DNA of 64,000 bases from Thiorhodovibrio litoralis (GTDB lineage Bacteria > Pseudomonadota > Gammaproteobacteria > Chromatiales > Chromatiaceae), in the NCBI RefSeq assembly GCF_033954455.1, contig NZ_CP121473.1, forward strand, positions 3,024,501 through 3,088,500. Reading direction: 5' to 3'. Position 1 is the first letter of the stretch. Each line of letters starts with the position of its first letter. Under the pieces are notes generated by a model. It was not told the DNA's origin. It saw only the letters and a program-made list of their open reading frames with translations, and searched no databases. Below, one piece after another: positions 34,751 through 43,428 of the stretch. Both the position numbers and the translations under genes were made by a program.

Positions 34751-35421
34751 GGCGATGGGTTCGAGACCAGCCGGTAGCCGACGCCGCGCACGGTCAGGAT
34801 GCGCTCTTTACCGAGCTTGGCGCGCAAGTGATGGATGTGTACTTCCAGGGCGTTGCTCTCAAGCTGATCCTCCCAGCTATAGCCGGTGGCCAGCAGGCGC
34901 GTTCGGGGAACCACTTGATCGGCCTGCGCGATCAGGGTCTCAACCAAGGCGTATTCCTTTGGCGACAGCGGCAAGACCTCGCCGTCCAGGCTGAGACTCC
35001 GGTTTTGGGTATCCAGCGCCAGGGTGCCCGCGCGCAGGATCGGAGTGGCATGGCCGCTGCCCCGGCGGGTCAGGGCGCGGATGCGGGCGGTCAGTTCATC
35101 CAGATCGAAAGGCTTGGTCAGGTAGTCATCCGCCCCCGCATCCAGCCCGGCGACTTTGTCAGCCACGGTGTCCCGCGCCGTCAGGATGAGAATCGGAAGC
35201 GTCAGGCCAGCGGCGCGCAAATCGCGCAGCAGCGTGAGACCGTCGCGACCGGGAAGCCCCAGGTCGAGCACGGCGACATCGAAAGGCTCAACCCGCAGGG
35301 CATGCTCCGCAAGCGCGGCGGTCTGGACCCAATCGGCAGCGTAGCCGTCTTGGGCAAGCCCGGTCTTGAGTCCCGGACCGAGCAAGGTATCGTCTTCGAC
35401 AATGAGAATGCGCATGGTCAT
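34747..35421 (-). CDS. OmpR-family response regulator of the hydrogenase/cytochrome cluster
   Basis: A receiver domain (MRILIVEDDTLLGPGLK, phosphoacceptor Asp in [24 protein letters not shown]) plus a winged-helix domain (LSPKEYALVETLI, SNALEVHIHHLRAKLG, ILTVRGVGYRLV), 224 residues. Start ATG 35421 or 35415; upstream codons are not conserved in style. With its kinase it forms a small operon between the divergent cytochrome and hydrogenase genes, both of which carry the same TTAAG direct repeat, so it is the best candidate for their regulator. The ATG lies about 125 bases from the right-hand operator copy, so it may also regulate its own gene. Confidence 0.93.
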   Translation of the reverse strand: MTMRILIVEDDTLLGPGLKTGLAQDGYAADWVQTAALAEHALRVEPFDVAVLDLGLPGRDGLTLLRDLRAAGLTLPILILTARDTVADKVAGLDAGADDYLTKPFDLDELTARIRALTRRGSGHATPILRAGTLALDTQNRSLSLDGEVLPLSPKEYALVETLIAQADQVVPRTRLLATGYSWEDQLESNALEVHIHHLRAKLGKERILTVRGVGYRLVSNPSP

Positions 35422-35545
35422 TGACAAGCATAGCTGATTCGATGACCGCCCGCCGATTTGGGTTACCGCAGCAACTGGTGACTGATGCCGGCGGACAAGC
35501 TCACACCGGACAGGCAAGGCTGGGGGCGCACAAATAACTTAACCG

Positions 35546-35564
35546 CTTTAAGGTTTTCTTAAGG
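35546..35564 (+). promoter_or_regulatory. Response-regulator operator upstream of the hydrogenase genes
   Basis: CTTTAAGGTTTTCTTAAGG contains the 17-mer TTAAGGTTTTCTTAAGG (35548-35564) found also before the cytochrome gene. A further TTAAC at 35539 may be a third weaker half-site. It lies 78 bases before the hydrogenase small-subunit start, a sensible place for an activator overlapping or near a -35 region. The element also faces the regulator gene on the other strand, allowing autoregulation. Confidence 0.75.
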
Positions 35565-35641
35565 TCCGCTGGATTACCGTCAGTCATGTGGAGTCATGTT
35601 CCAGGATGGCTGGGACCATGCGCAATGGGAGGGCATGCCAG

Positions 35642-36652
35642 ATGAGTCACGACGAAACCTTTACCGAATTCCTCACCCGCCGGGGTGTCTCGCGCCGGTC
35701 GTTTCTGGCCTTCTGCACAGCGACCGCCGCAGCGCTCGCCTTGCCGGCCGCGGCGGCCAGAGAATTGGCCGCCAATCTTGCGGTCGCCAGACGACCAAGC
35801 GTCATTTGGCTGTCGTTTCAGGAATGCACCGGATGCACCGAATCCCTGACGCGCTCCGGCGAGCCGACCGTGGAGGCGCTGATCCTGGATCACCTGTCGC
35901 TGGATTACCACCACACCCTGCAGGCGGCCTCCGGTGAGGCGGCCGAGCAGGCCCGGCGCGATGCCATGGCGGCCAACTGGGGCAGCTATGTCCTAGTGGT
36001 CGATGGGTCGATCCCCACCGCAGACGGCGGGGTCTGGTCCACCATCGCCGGCGTCACCAACCTGGAGATGCTGCGCGAGACTATCGAAGGGGCCGCCTTG
36101 GTGATCGCCGTCGGCACCTGCGCCGCCTTTGGTGGCATCCCGGCCGCAGCGGCGGTGACCGCGCCCAATATCAATCAGAGCGGCGCACGCAGCGTCGGCG
36201 AACTAATGGATGCCGGCGAGATCGTGACGCGCACCCTCATCAACGTGCCAGGCTGCCCGCCGGTACCGGATGTGATCTCCGGCACCATCGCTTACTTCCT
36301 CGCCTACGGGACAGCCCCCGAGCTGGATGATCAGCGCCGCCCGATCCCCTATTACGGCACGACGGTGCATGAGCAATGTCCGCGGATCTGGCATTACCGA
36401 AACGGCGAGTTTGCCTTCGCCTTCGACGATGAGCGGGCGCAACAGGGGTATTGCCTCTATCTGCTCGGCTGCAAGGGACCGGAAACCCGTAATGCCTGCC
36501 CAAGAGTGCGCTGGAACCTCAACACCAGCTTTCCGATGCACTCGGGACACGGCTGTTTGGGTTGCTCCGAGGCCGCCTTTTGGGATCGTGCCCTGGCGGT
36601 GGACGGCAGCGGTTTCACCGGCAGCTGCTTCTACCCGGATGTTCGCCCCTGA
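35642..36652 (+). CDS. [NiFe] uptake hydrogenase small subunit (Tat-exported, no C-terminal anchor)
   Basis: A 336-residue small subunit. A twin-arginine signal (VSRRSFLAFC, residues 16-25) is followed by the proximal-cluster ligands ECTGCTES (Cys62, Cys65), GTCAAFGG and VPGCPP, the distal cluster HEQC with GYCLYLLGC, and the medial-cluster NACP...HGCLGC, all as in group 1 enzymes. The proximal site is CTGC without the two extra Cys of oxygen-tolerant enzymes. The protein ends at FTGSCFYPDVRP, without the C-terminal transmembrane helix that anchors most membrane uptake hydrogenases, so the mature enzyme should be periplasmic and soluble. Start ATG 35642 follows GGGAGGGC. The large subunit begins 78 bases later. 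Confidence 0.93.
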   Translation: MSHDETFTEFLTRRGVSRRSFLAFCTATAAALALPAAAARELAANLAVARRPSVIWLSFQECTGCTESLTRSGEPTVEALILDHLSLDYHHTLQAASGEAAEQARRDAMAANWGSYVLVVDGSIPTADGGVWSTIAGVTNLEMLRETIEGAALVIAVGTCAAFGGIPAAAAVTAPNINQSGARSVGELMDAGEIVTRTLINVPGCPPVPDVISGTIAYFLAYGTAPELDDQRRPIPYYGTTVHEQCPRIWHYRNGEFAFAFDDERAQQGYCLYLLGCKGPETRNACPRVRWNLNTSFPMHSGHGCLGCSEAAFWDRALAVDGSGFTGSCFYPDVRP

Positions 36653-36730
36653 GCCAACCGGAGCCGAATGCCAACCGCGCCCGTCTAGCATCTAAAGCGC
36701 CCACAGGGCGTCATCGAATGGAGAGAACCC

Positions 36731-38455
36731 ATGAGCACCATCGTCGTCGACCCGGTCACCCGCATTGAAGGGCACCTGCGTATCGAAGCGGAGACCGAGA
36801 ACGGCATCATCTCCCGCGCCGCCAGCACCGGCACCATGCTGCGCGGCATCGAAAATGTCCTGATCGGTCGCGACCCGCGTGATGCCTGGGCCGTCGCTCA
36901 GCGCATCTGCGGGGTCTGCACCCTGGTTCATGGCATCGCCTCAGTACGGGCGGTGGAAAACGCCCTGGCTTATCCGATACCGCCCAACGCAGAGCTGATC
37001 CGCAATCTGATGATCAGCGCCCAGTTCGTCCATGATCATGTCATGCACTTCTATCACCTGCACGCCATGGACTGGGTCGACGTGGTCTCCGCCCTGTCGG
37101 CCGACCCGCAGGCCGCCGCCGATCTCCAGCAGTGCCTGAGCCCCTGGCCCAATTCGTCGGCGTCCTATTTTTCGGATGTGAAACAACGCCTGAGCGGATT
37201 TATCGGCAGCGGCCAGCTCGGTATTTTCGCCAATGGCTATTGGGGCCATCCTGAGTACAAGCTCCCGCCCGAGCTGAACCTGATCGCTTTCGCGCACTAT
37301 CTCGAAGCGCTCGACTGGCAGCGCAAGGTCGCGCGCCTGCATGCGCTCTTTGGCGGCAAGAATCCGCATCCGAACTTCATCGTCGGCGGCGCCCCCTGCG
37401 CTCTGGGTGGCACAGCGGGTGCCACCGCCGTGGATGACCAAGGCCTGGCCCTGGTTGGCGAGATCATCACGGACATGCGCCGCTTCGTCGACGAAGTCTA
37501 TATCCCGGACACCCTCGCCATCGCCCGCTATTACAAGGACTGGGCGCAGCGCGGCGAGGGCGTTGGTAACTTCATGACCTACGGCGAGTTCCCGGACCCC
37601 TTGTCCGGAGCCGACGAGATGGGCCGGCTGTTCATCCCGCGTGGGGTCATCCTCAACCGGGATCTCTCCACCATCCATCCGGTCGATCTGAGCGACGAAA
37701 CCCAAATCCAGGAGTACGTCAGTCACTCCTGGTACAACTACAGCGGCGGCCAGGATCAGCCGCTGCATCCCTATGCGGGTGAGACGCGGCCCAATTACAC
37801 CGGCCCCCAACCGCCCTACGATAACCTCGCAATGGATCAGGCCTATTCCTGGCTCAAGTCGCCGCGCTGGAAGGGCAAGCCGATGGAAGTCGGCCCCCTG
37901 GCGCGGGTGCTCATGCTCTATGCCTCCGGACACGAGACCACCCAAACGCTGGTCAATGAGACGCTCACGGAACTCAAACTTCCCCTGAGCGCGCTCTACT
38001 CAACGCTCGGGCGCGTCGCTGCGCGCACCCTGGAGACCAAGCTGATTGGCGATCAGATGGCGGTCTGGTACGACCAACTGCTCGGCAACCTCCAGAGCGG
38101 CGACAGCCGCACCCATAACGACGAGCTGTTCTATCCGGACACTTGGCCCAGCAGTGCTCAGGGCGCCGGTTACACCGAAGCCCCGCGCGGCGCGCTGGCC
38201 CACTGGATCGTGATCCAGGATCGGCGCATCGCCAACTACCAGGCCGTGGTTCCCAGCACCTGGAACGCCGGGCCGCGGGATGCCCAGGGTCAGGAGGGGC
38301 CGTATGAGGCCGCCCTCAAAGGCCATCGTATCCACGACCCCCAGCAGCCGCTGGAGATCCTGCGCACCATCCACAGCTTCGACCCCTGTCTGGCCTGTGC
38401 GGTGCATCTGATGGATCTCGATGGTGGGTCGCAAATCCGGGTGACGGTCAGCTAA
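36731..38455 (+). CDS. [NiFe] uptake hydrogenase large subunit
   Basis: A 574-residue catalytic subunit holding the NiFe(CN)2CO centre. Metal ligands are RICGVC (L1 motif, about residues 58-63) and DPCLACAVH (L2) near the end; conserved VDPVTRIEGHLRIE starts the protein and YNYSGGQDQPLHPY lies mid-chain. Cleavage after the L2 His would remove a 15-residue peptide (LMDLDGGSQIRVTVS) during maturation, so a dedicated endopeptidase is needed; neither it nor any hyp gene is in the window. A small hairpin (GCGCCC-ACA-GGGCGT, 36697-36711) lies between the two subunit genes. There is no cytochrome b (HupC) or Isp gene following; a PKD/MopE protein is next. Confidence 0.95.
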   Translation: MSTIVVDPVTRIEGHLRIEAETENGIISRAASTGTMLRGIENVLIGRDPRDAWAVAQRICGVCTLVHGIASVRAVENALAYPIPPNAELIRNLMISAQFVHDHVMHFYHLHAMDWVDVVSALSADPQAAADLQQCLSPWPNSSASYFSDVKQRLSGFIGSGQLGIFANGYWGHPEYKLPPELNLIAFAHYLEALDWQRKVARLHALFGGKNPHPNFIVGGAPCALGGTAGATAVDDQGLALVGEIITDMRRFVDEVYIPDTLAIARYYKDWAQRGEGVGNFMTYGEFPDPLSGADEMGRLFIPRGVILNRDLSTIHPVDLSDETQIQEYVSHSWYNYSGGQDQPLHPYAGETRPNYTGPQPPYDNLAMDQAYSWLKSPRWKGKPMEVGPLARVLMLYASGHETTQTLVNETLTELKLPLSALYSTLGRVAARTLETKLIGDQMAVWYDQLLGNLQSGDSRTHNDELFYPDTWPSSAQGAGYTEAPRGALAHWIVIQDRRIANYQAVVPSTWNAGPRDAQGQEGPYEAALKGHRIHDPQQPLEILRTIHSFDPCLACAVHLMDLDGGSQIRVTVS

Positions 38456-38476
38456 CACTTTGTTGCGAGAATCGCT

Positions 38477-40195
38477 ATGCCTCATTCAAAGATGCTTCAG
38501 TCGATCAACAAACCTTTGTGGGCGGGTCTGATCGTTTTGCTCACGGTGTGCCTTGGCCACAATGCCGTTTTCGCCAGCGGGAGCTTTGGGACAACGGTCG
38601 ATACGGCCTGCTTCAGTTATGACGGATCGCAGCCTTATCGGGATCAAGGGTGTCGTCTCTGTCACAACAGCAGCTCGCCCTCGAACTCCGATGTCAGCGC
38701 AACGGCGGGAAGCTGGTGGAGTAGCCGGCAATACACCAATTTCTGCACCGGTCCCGTCGTCGTCGCCAATCGCGCCCCCAACGGCACCATCACTGCCCCA
38801 GCATCCGACCAACAAATTTCGGTTGGCGGCACTATGACCTTCCAGGGCACCGGCTCGGACCCGGATGGGGATGCCATCAGCTATGCCTGGAACTTCGGCG
38901 TCTCCAGCGCGACCGGTCCCGGTCCGCATGTGGTGTCCTACCCGAACCCGGGAAGCTATACCGCCACCCTGACGGTTTCCGACGGCACGCTCGCCGACCC
39001 GACCCCGGCGACCCGAACCATTACGGTTCAGGCGCCATGCACCGGCACGGATGCCGATGGCGATGGCTACTATGTCGGTGATGCAAACTGTGGTCTGACC
39101 GACTGCGACGACACCAATGCCGCCATCCATCCCGGTGCCACAGAGGTTTGCGGCGATGGGATCGATAACAATTGCAGTGGCAATGATGCCTCCTGTTCAG
39201 CCGCCTGTAGCGATGCCGATGGCGACGGTTACAGTCCGGACGGCGGGATCTGCGGACCCTGGGATTGCGACGATTACAGTGCGGCGGTCAATCCCGGCGT
39301 TGTCGAGATTTGCACAGATCGGATCGACAACGACTGTGACTGGGAGCTGGACGAGAGCGACAAGGAATGCAATGGCCAGGACTGTCTCGCGAACTTCCCG
39401 GCCACCGCCCCTGATACCACTCTCCGCCTGCCAGACACCAACGACCGTGTTCTGATCGATGGAACCTACTCGCGCATCCTCGATTTCGGCGGGCAGGATA
39501 CCTACAGCCTCACTGCGGCCTTCACCGGCAATGTGCGGCTTGTCGACAACCAGGCCAGCATCGTTAATCTGCCGGAGGGATTGGTGATTACCGGTGCGCG
39601 CCTCTTGGCCGACGGGCTAGAGCTTAGCCTGCCCGGCGGTACCCTCAGGCTGCTTGGGTTGCCGCAGGCCCACAGCTATGTTTTCGGCGGCGATCCGGAC
39701 AATCCCGCTGCGGGCACCCCGCTCAATCACACCGCACTGGCGCAAGCCCTCGGCACCGCCGTCCCCGCCCCCGGTAGCGCCGAGCCGCATCAAGCCACCA
39801 TTCTCGGTGCGGTGCAGGCCAACGGCACCATCGCCGGCGATCCTGGACTCTCCCAGAATCAGGCGCCGACCTGCATCATCGACATCCCGACCGGGGATAT
39901 GACCATCGCCGAACGAGCCACCTTGAACGTCGCCGGTACAGGAACCGACCCCGACGGGAACCTGCCTTTGACCTACGCCTGGGATTTCGGCGGGGCCGCC
40001 TCAGGCTCCAGCGCCGAAGATCCCGGCGTGGTGACCTTCAGCCAAGAGGGCCGTTATCAGATCACCTTCGTGGTCACCGACATCGCCGGTCTGTCCTGCC
40101 TCGAACCCGCCACGCGACGGATTACGGTCGTGAGCGGCGACGATGACGACGATGATGATGGAGAAAACGATCACGGGGACGACGATGAGCACTAG
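38477..40195 (+). CDS. Secreted PKD/MopE-repeat protein with one CxxCH haem site
   Basis: A 572-residue exported protein. A signal sequence (LIVLLTVCLGHNAVFA) precedes a single haem motif CRLCHNS near residue 60 and a PKD domain (about 100-190; DPDGDAISYAWNFG). Two MopE-like repeats follow (about 195-295; DADGDGY...DCDD...PGA.EVCGDGIDNNC), Asp/Cys-rich metal-binding motifs. Then come a beta-rich middle, a second PKD domain (about 465-550; DPDGNLPLTYAWDFG) and an acidic tail (SGDDDDDDDGENDHGDDDEH). It starts 21 bases after the hydrogenase large subunit, so it is likely co-transcribed. Role as an electron acceptor or metal-binding scaffold for the hydrogenase is inference. Confidence 0.85.
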   Translation: MPHSKMLQSINKPLWAGLIVLLTVCLGHNAVFASGSFGTTVDTACFSYDGSQPYRDQGCRLCHNSSSPSNSDVSATAGSWWSSRQYTNFCTGPVVVANRAPNGTITAPASDQQISVGGTMTFQGTGSDPDGDAISYAWNFGVSSATGPGPHVVSYPNPGSYTATLTVSDGTLADPTPATRTITVQAPCTGTDADGDGYYVGDANCGLTDCDDTNAAIHPGATEVCGDGIDNNCSGNDASCSAACSDADGDGYSPDGGICGPWDCDDYSAAVNPGVVEICTDRIDNDCDWELDESDKECNGQDCLANFPATAPDTTLRLPDTNDRVLIDGTYSRILDFGGQDTYSLTAAFTGNVRLVDNQASIVNLPEGLVITGARLLADGLELSLPGGTLRLLGLPQAHSYVFGGDPDNPAAGTPLNHTALAQALGTAVPAPGSAEPHQATILGAVQANGTIAGDPGLSQNQAPTCIIDIPTGDMTIAERATLNVAGTGTDPDGNLPLTYAWDFGGAASGSSAEDPGVVTFSQEGRYQITFVVTDIAGLSCLEPATRRITVVSGDDDDDDDGENDHGDDDEH

Positions 40196-40267
40196 GGGGC
40201 GCTGTCTGAGGAATTAGCCACCCAGCTGAATTGAGACTGAAAACCACGGTCGCACAGAGAGGGCATT

Positions 40268-40283
40268 GGCGATTAAAATCGCC
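40268..40283. promoter_or_regulatory. Perfect inverted repeat upstream of the peroxidase-like gene
   Basis: GGCGATT-AA-AATCGCC has seven paired bases on each side. It lies 111 bases before the chosen start of the dihaem protein in a 198-base gap after the PKD/MopE gene. It is not followed by T residues, so an operator is more likely than a terminator. The TTGGCGATT-like half-sites do not match FNR. Confidence 0.4.
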
Positions 40284-40393
40284 CGATCAGATTCTTGTCC
40301 TGGGGCTCGCGGGCCCCTGGGCGAGCGATCTTGCGCAGCGGCCTGTCCGCACCCGGTTTTCTTTGCATTCTCAATTCGAGCGATCCCAGACTC

Positions 40394-41644
40394 ATGCAAG
40401 CTTTATCCCCTCGCACTGCGGCTTTGGCCCTTACAACGGGCCTGACAGCCGGCCTTACCCCAACGGCGCTCCTTGCCGAGACCAAGCTCACTGCGCTCGA
40501 GCAACTCGGCAAGGCGCTCTTCTTCGACACCCAGCTTTCCCAGCCGCCGGGCCAGGCCTGCGCGAGCTGCCACAGCCCAATCAGCGGCTGGACCAGCCCG
40601 CAGTCTGGTTCCGATCCTGCATCGGCCGTGGTCGAGGGCGCGGTGCGCGGGCGCTTCGGCAATCGCCGCCCGCCGATGGCAGCCTATGCCTCCTTCAGCC
40701 CGCCGCTGCACCTGGACCCGGAAGAGGATCACTTCGTCGGCGGCAACTTCTGGGACGGGCGCGCCTCCGGCTGGCTGCTTGGCCATGCCACAGCCGATCA
40801 GGCACAGGGGCCGTTCTTGAATCCAGTTGAGCAGAATCTGTCCGATGGCGCCGATGTGGTCCATCGGGTCTGCCATGGGGACAATAGCGAGGCCTTCCTC
40901 GCCTACTTTGGCACGCAGGCGTGCGACAATCCTGTGGCCGGCTTCAACGCCATCGCCCGGGCCATCGCGGCCTTTGAATCGTCTGCGGAGATGAACGCCT
41001 TCAGCTCCAAATACGACTACTACCTAAAAGATCCGGAGCGCTATCCGCTGACCGAGCAGGAAGCGCTCGGTCTGGAATTGTTTGTGCGCGACGACAAGGG
41101 CATGTGCGCCGCCTGTCATCCGCATGAGCCAGGCCCCAATGGCGAGCCGCCGCTCTTTACCGATTTCACCTACGACAACCTCGGCGTTGGGCGCAACCTG
41201 GACAACCCCTGGTACGGGATGAAAGACTTCAACCCCGAGGGCGCCGACTGGGTCGACCCGGGTTTGGGCGGCTTTCTGAAGACCGTCCCGCGCTTTGCTG
41301 ATCGGGTGGAGGAGAACATCGGCAAGTACAAGGTGCCGAGCCTGCGCAATGCCGATCAGCGCCCGGCCCCGGGGTTCGTGAAGCGCTTCATGCACAATGG
41401 CGCCCAGGCGAGCCTGGAAGAAGTCACGCACTTCTATAACACCCGGGATATCAAGCCGGTGTGCGAGGAGATCGATGATCCCAAGCCCGCAGAGAATTGT
41501 TGGCCAGCGCCCGAAATCAGCGCCAATCTCAACACGGAGGAGCTGGGCGACCTGGGACTGACCGCCGAGGAAGAAGCCGCCATCGTGGCCTTCATGCGCA
41601 CGCTAAACGACGGCTGGACGCCGCCGAAAGGCGCCGAACGCTAG
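40394..41644 (+). CDS. Dihaem cytochrome c peroxidase/MauG-family protein
   Basis: A 416-residue exported dihaem protein. After the signal sequence (LALTTGLTAGLTPTALLA) come two haem sites, CASCHSP (residues 56-62) and CAACHPH, as in bacterial cytochrome c peroxidases and MauG; ALFFDTQLSQPPGQACASCH and KVPSLRNADQRPAPGFVKRFMHNGA are standard family blocks. Long insertions around residues 80-170 and 215-300 give a longer chain than classical CcpA and fit the MauG-like/BthA-type branch. The reaction is hydrogen-peroxide reduction or protein oxidation. It is the last gene of the rightward cluster beginning with the hydrogenase; an own promoter in the preceding gap is possible. Confidence 0.88.
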   Translation: MQALSPRTAALALTTGLTAGLTPTALLAETKLTALEQLGKALFFDTQLSQPPGQACASCHSPISGWTSPQSGSDPASAVVEGAVRGRFGNRRPPMAAYASFSPPLHLDPEEDHFVGGNFWDGRASGWLLGHATADQAQGPFLNPVEQNLSDGADVVHRVCHGDNSEAFLAYFGTQACDNPVAGFNAIARAIAAFESSAEMNAFSSKYDYYLKDPERYPLTEQEALGLELFVRDDKGMCAACHPHEPGPNGEPPLFTDFTYDNLGVGRNLDNPWYGMKDFNPEGADWVDPGLGGFLKTVPRFADRVEENIGKYKVPSLRNADQRPAPGFVKRFMHNGAQASLEEVTHFYNTRDIKPVCEEIDDPKPAENCWPAPEISANLNTEELGDLGLTAEEEAAIVAFMRTLNDGWTPPKGAER

Positions 41645-41657
41645 AGTCCTAGAGTCA

Positions 41658-41684
41658 AACAAAAACGGGGCCCAGAGGGCCCCG
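41658..41684 (-). terminator. Rho-independent terminator of the torF-glnK-amtB operon
   Basis: The stem CGGGGCCC (41666-41673), loop TCT (AGA on plus strand), and stem GGGCCCCG (41677-41684) is followed on the minus strand by TTTTTGTTT. The T-run direction matches the leftward amtB transcript, which ends at 41715. The stem also lies just after the peroxidase gene and may slow readthrough from that side. Confidence 0.85.
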
Positions 41685-41714
41685 TGCAAGCATGGCGCAA
41701 TCCCTAGCGCACGA

Positions 41715-42971
41715 TCACTTCCCAGCGCCCACGAACTCTGGATAGGCTTCCAGTCCGCATTCGCCGATGTCGACGCCCTCGTACTCCTCTTCCTCGCTGA
41801 CGCGCAGGCCCATGGCCAGCTTGATCAGGAACCATACCAGCAGCGAGGTGGCAAACACCCAGGCCAGAATGGTGAAGAGACCGATGAACTGAGCGACGAA
41901 TGACGCCTCACTGTTGGTCAGAGCCACAGCAATCAGGCCCCACATGCCAACCACGCCATGGACGGAAATGGCGCCGACCGGATCATCGATGCGAATCTTA
42001 TCCATGGTGACGATGGCAAAGACCACGATCACGCCGCCAACGCCGCCGATCAGGGTCGCGGCGATCGGGCTCGGCGTGAGAGGCTCCGCGGTGATAGCGA
42101 CCAGCCCCGCCAGCGCGCCGTTCAGGGCCATGGTGAGATCGGCCTTACCGAACATAATGCGCGCGGTGATCAACGCCAGCACCAGACCACCAGCCGCAGC
42201 CATGTTGGTGTTAACGAAGACTGCGGCTACCGCATTGGCCTCGCCGATGTCAGAGATTTTCAGCTCCGAACCACCGTTAAAGCCGAACCAGCCCAACCAC
42301 AGGATGAAGGTGCCCAAGGTCGCCAGCGGCAAATTGGAGCCAGGAATGGCGTTAATGCTACCGTCCTTGCCGTACTTGCCTTTACGTGCACCAAGCAGGA
42401 GCACACCGGCCAGAGCCGCCGAGGCACCACACAGATGGACGATGCCTGATCCTGCGAAGTCATTGAAGCCGATGCCGTCGAGCCAGCCGCCGCCCCACTT
42501 CCAATATCCCTGCACCGGATAAATAAAGCCGGTCATGACCACCGCGAAGGCGAGAAAGGCCCAGAGCTTCATGCGCTCGGCCACAGCACCGGAGACGATT
42601 GACATGGCGGTTGCGACAAAGACAACCTGAAAGAAGAAGTCCGACATGCCGGAGTAGTAGGTCTCGCCCTCACTCGCGAGCACAGCGGCGACTTCATGGT
42701 CACCACCGAACATGAAGGTCCACTTAATGTTCGGAATGACGCCGTTACCACCGTCAGGATACATGATGCCATAGCCAATCAGCATGTACATGATGCAGCT
42801 GATGGCAAAGAGCGCGACATTCTTGGTGAGAATTTCAGCGGTATTCTTGGCGCGGACCAGCCCCGCCTCGAGCATCGCGAAGCCGGCGGCCATCCACATA
42901 ACAAGCGCGCCGGAAACGAGAAAGTAAAAGGTATCCAGCGCGTAGGCGAGATGTGCAATTGGTTCTTCCAC
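41715..42971 (-). CDS. amtB: Ammonium transporter
   Basis: A 418-residue Amt/MEP/Rh channel for ammonium uptake. About eleven helices are seen, beginning LDTFYFLVSGALVMWMAAGF. Conserved blocks include FAISCIMYMLIGYGIMY, FNDFAGSGIVHLCGASAAL with a pore His, and the second His in AISVHGVVGMWGLI. The start is a GTG at 42971, shown by AGGAGGAATTACCC just before it; longer upstream frames would run into the glnK gene. It lies 26 bases after glnK, the classic PII-Amt pair in which GlnK plugs the channel when nitrogen is plentiful. Confidence 0.95.
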   Translation of the reverse strand: MEEPIAHLAYALDTFYFLVSGALVMWMAAGFAMLEAGLVRAKNTAEILTKNVALFAISCIMYMLIGYGIMYPDGGNGVIPNIKWTFMFGGDHEVAAVLASEGETYYSGMSDFFFQVVFVATAMSIVSGAVAERMKLWAFLAFAVVMTGFIYPVQGYWKWGGGWLDGIGFNDFAGSGIVHLCGASAALAGVLLLGARKGKYGKDGSINAIPGSNLPLATLGTFILWLGWFGFNGGSELKISDIGEANAVAAVFVNTNMAAAGGLVLALITARIMFGKADLTMALNGALAGLVAITAEPLTPSPIAATLIGGVGGVIVVFAIVTMDKIRIDDPVGAISVHGVVGMWGLIAVALTNSEASFVAQFIGLFTILAWVFATSLLVWFLIKLAMGLRVSEEEEYEGVDIGECGLEAYPEFVGAGK

Positions 42972-42996
42972 GGGTAATTCCTCCTGCAAAGGCCGC

Positions 42997-43356
<360 letters not shown>

Positions 43357-43428
43357 TTACTGCGGGAGACTACCGCTGGCAGTCACCCGCGCAATTAACC
43401 TGTCAGAAAGTCAGGATATCCGAGTGAC

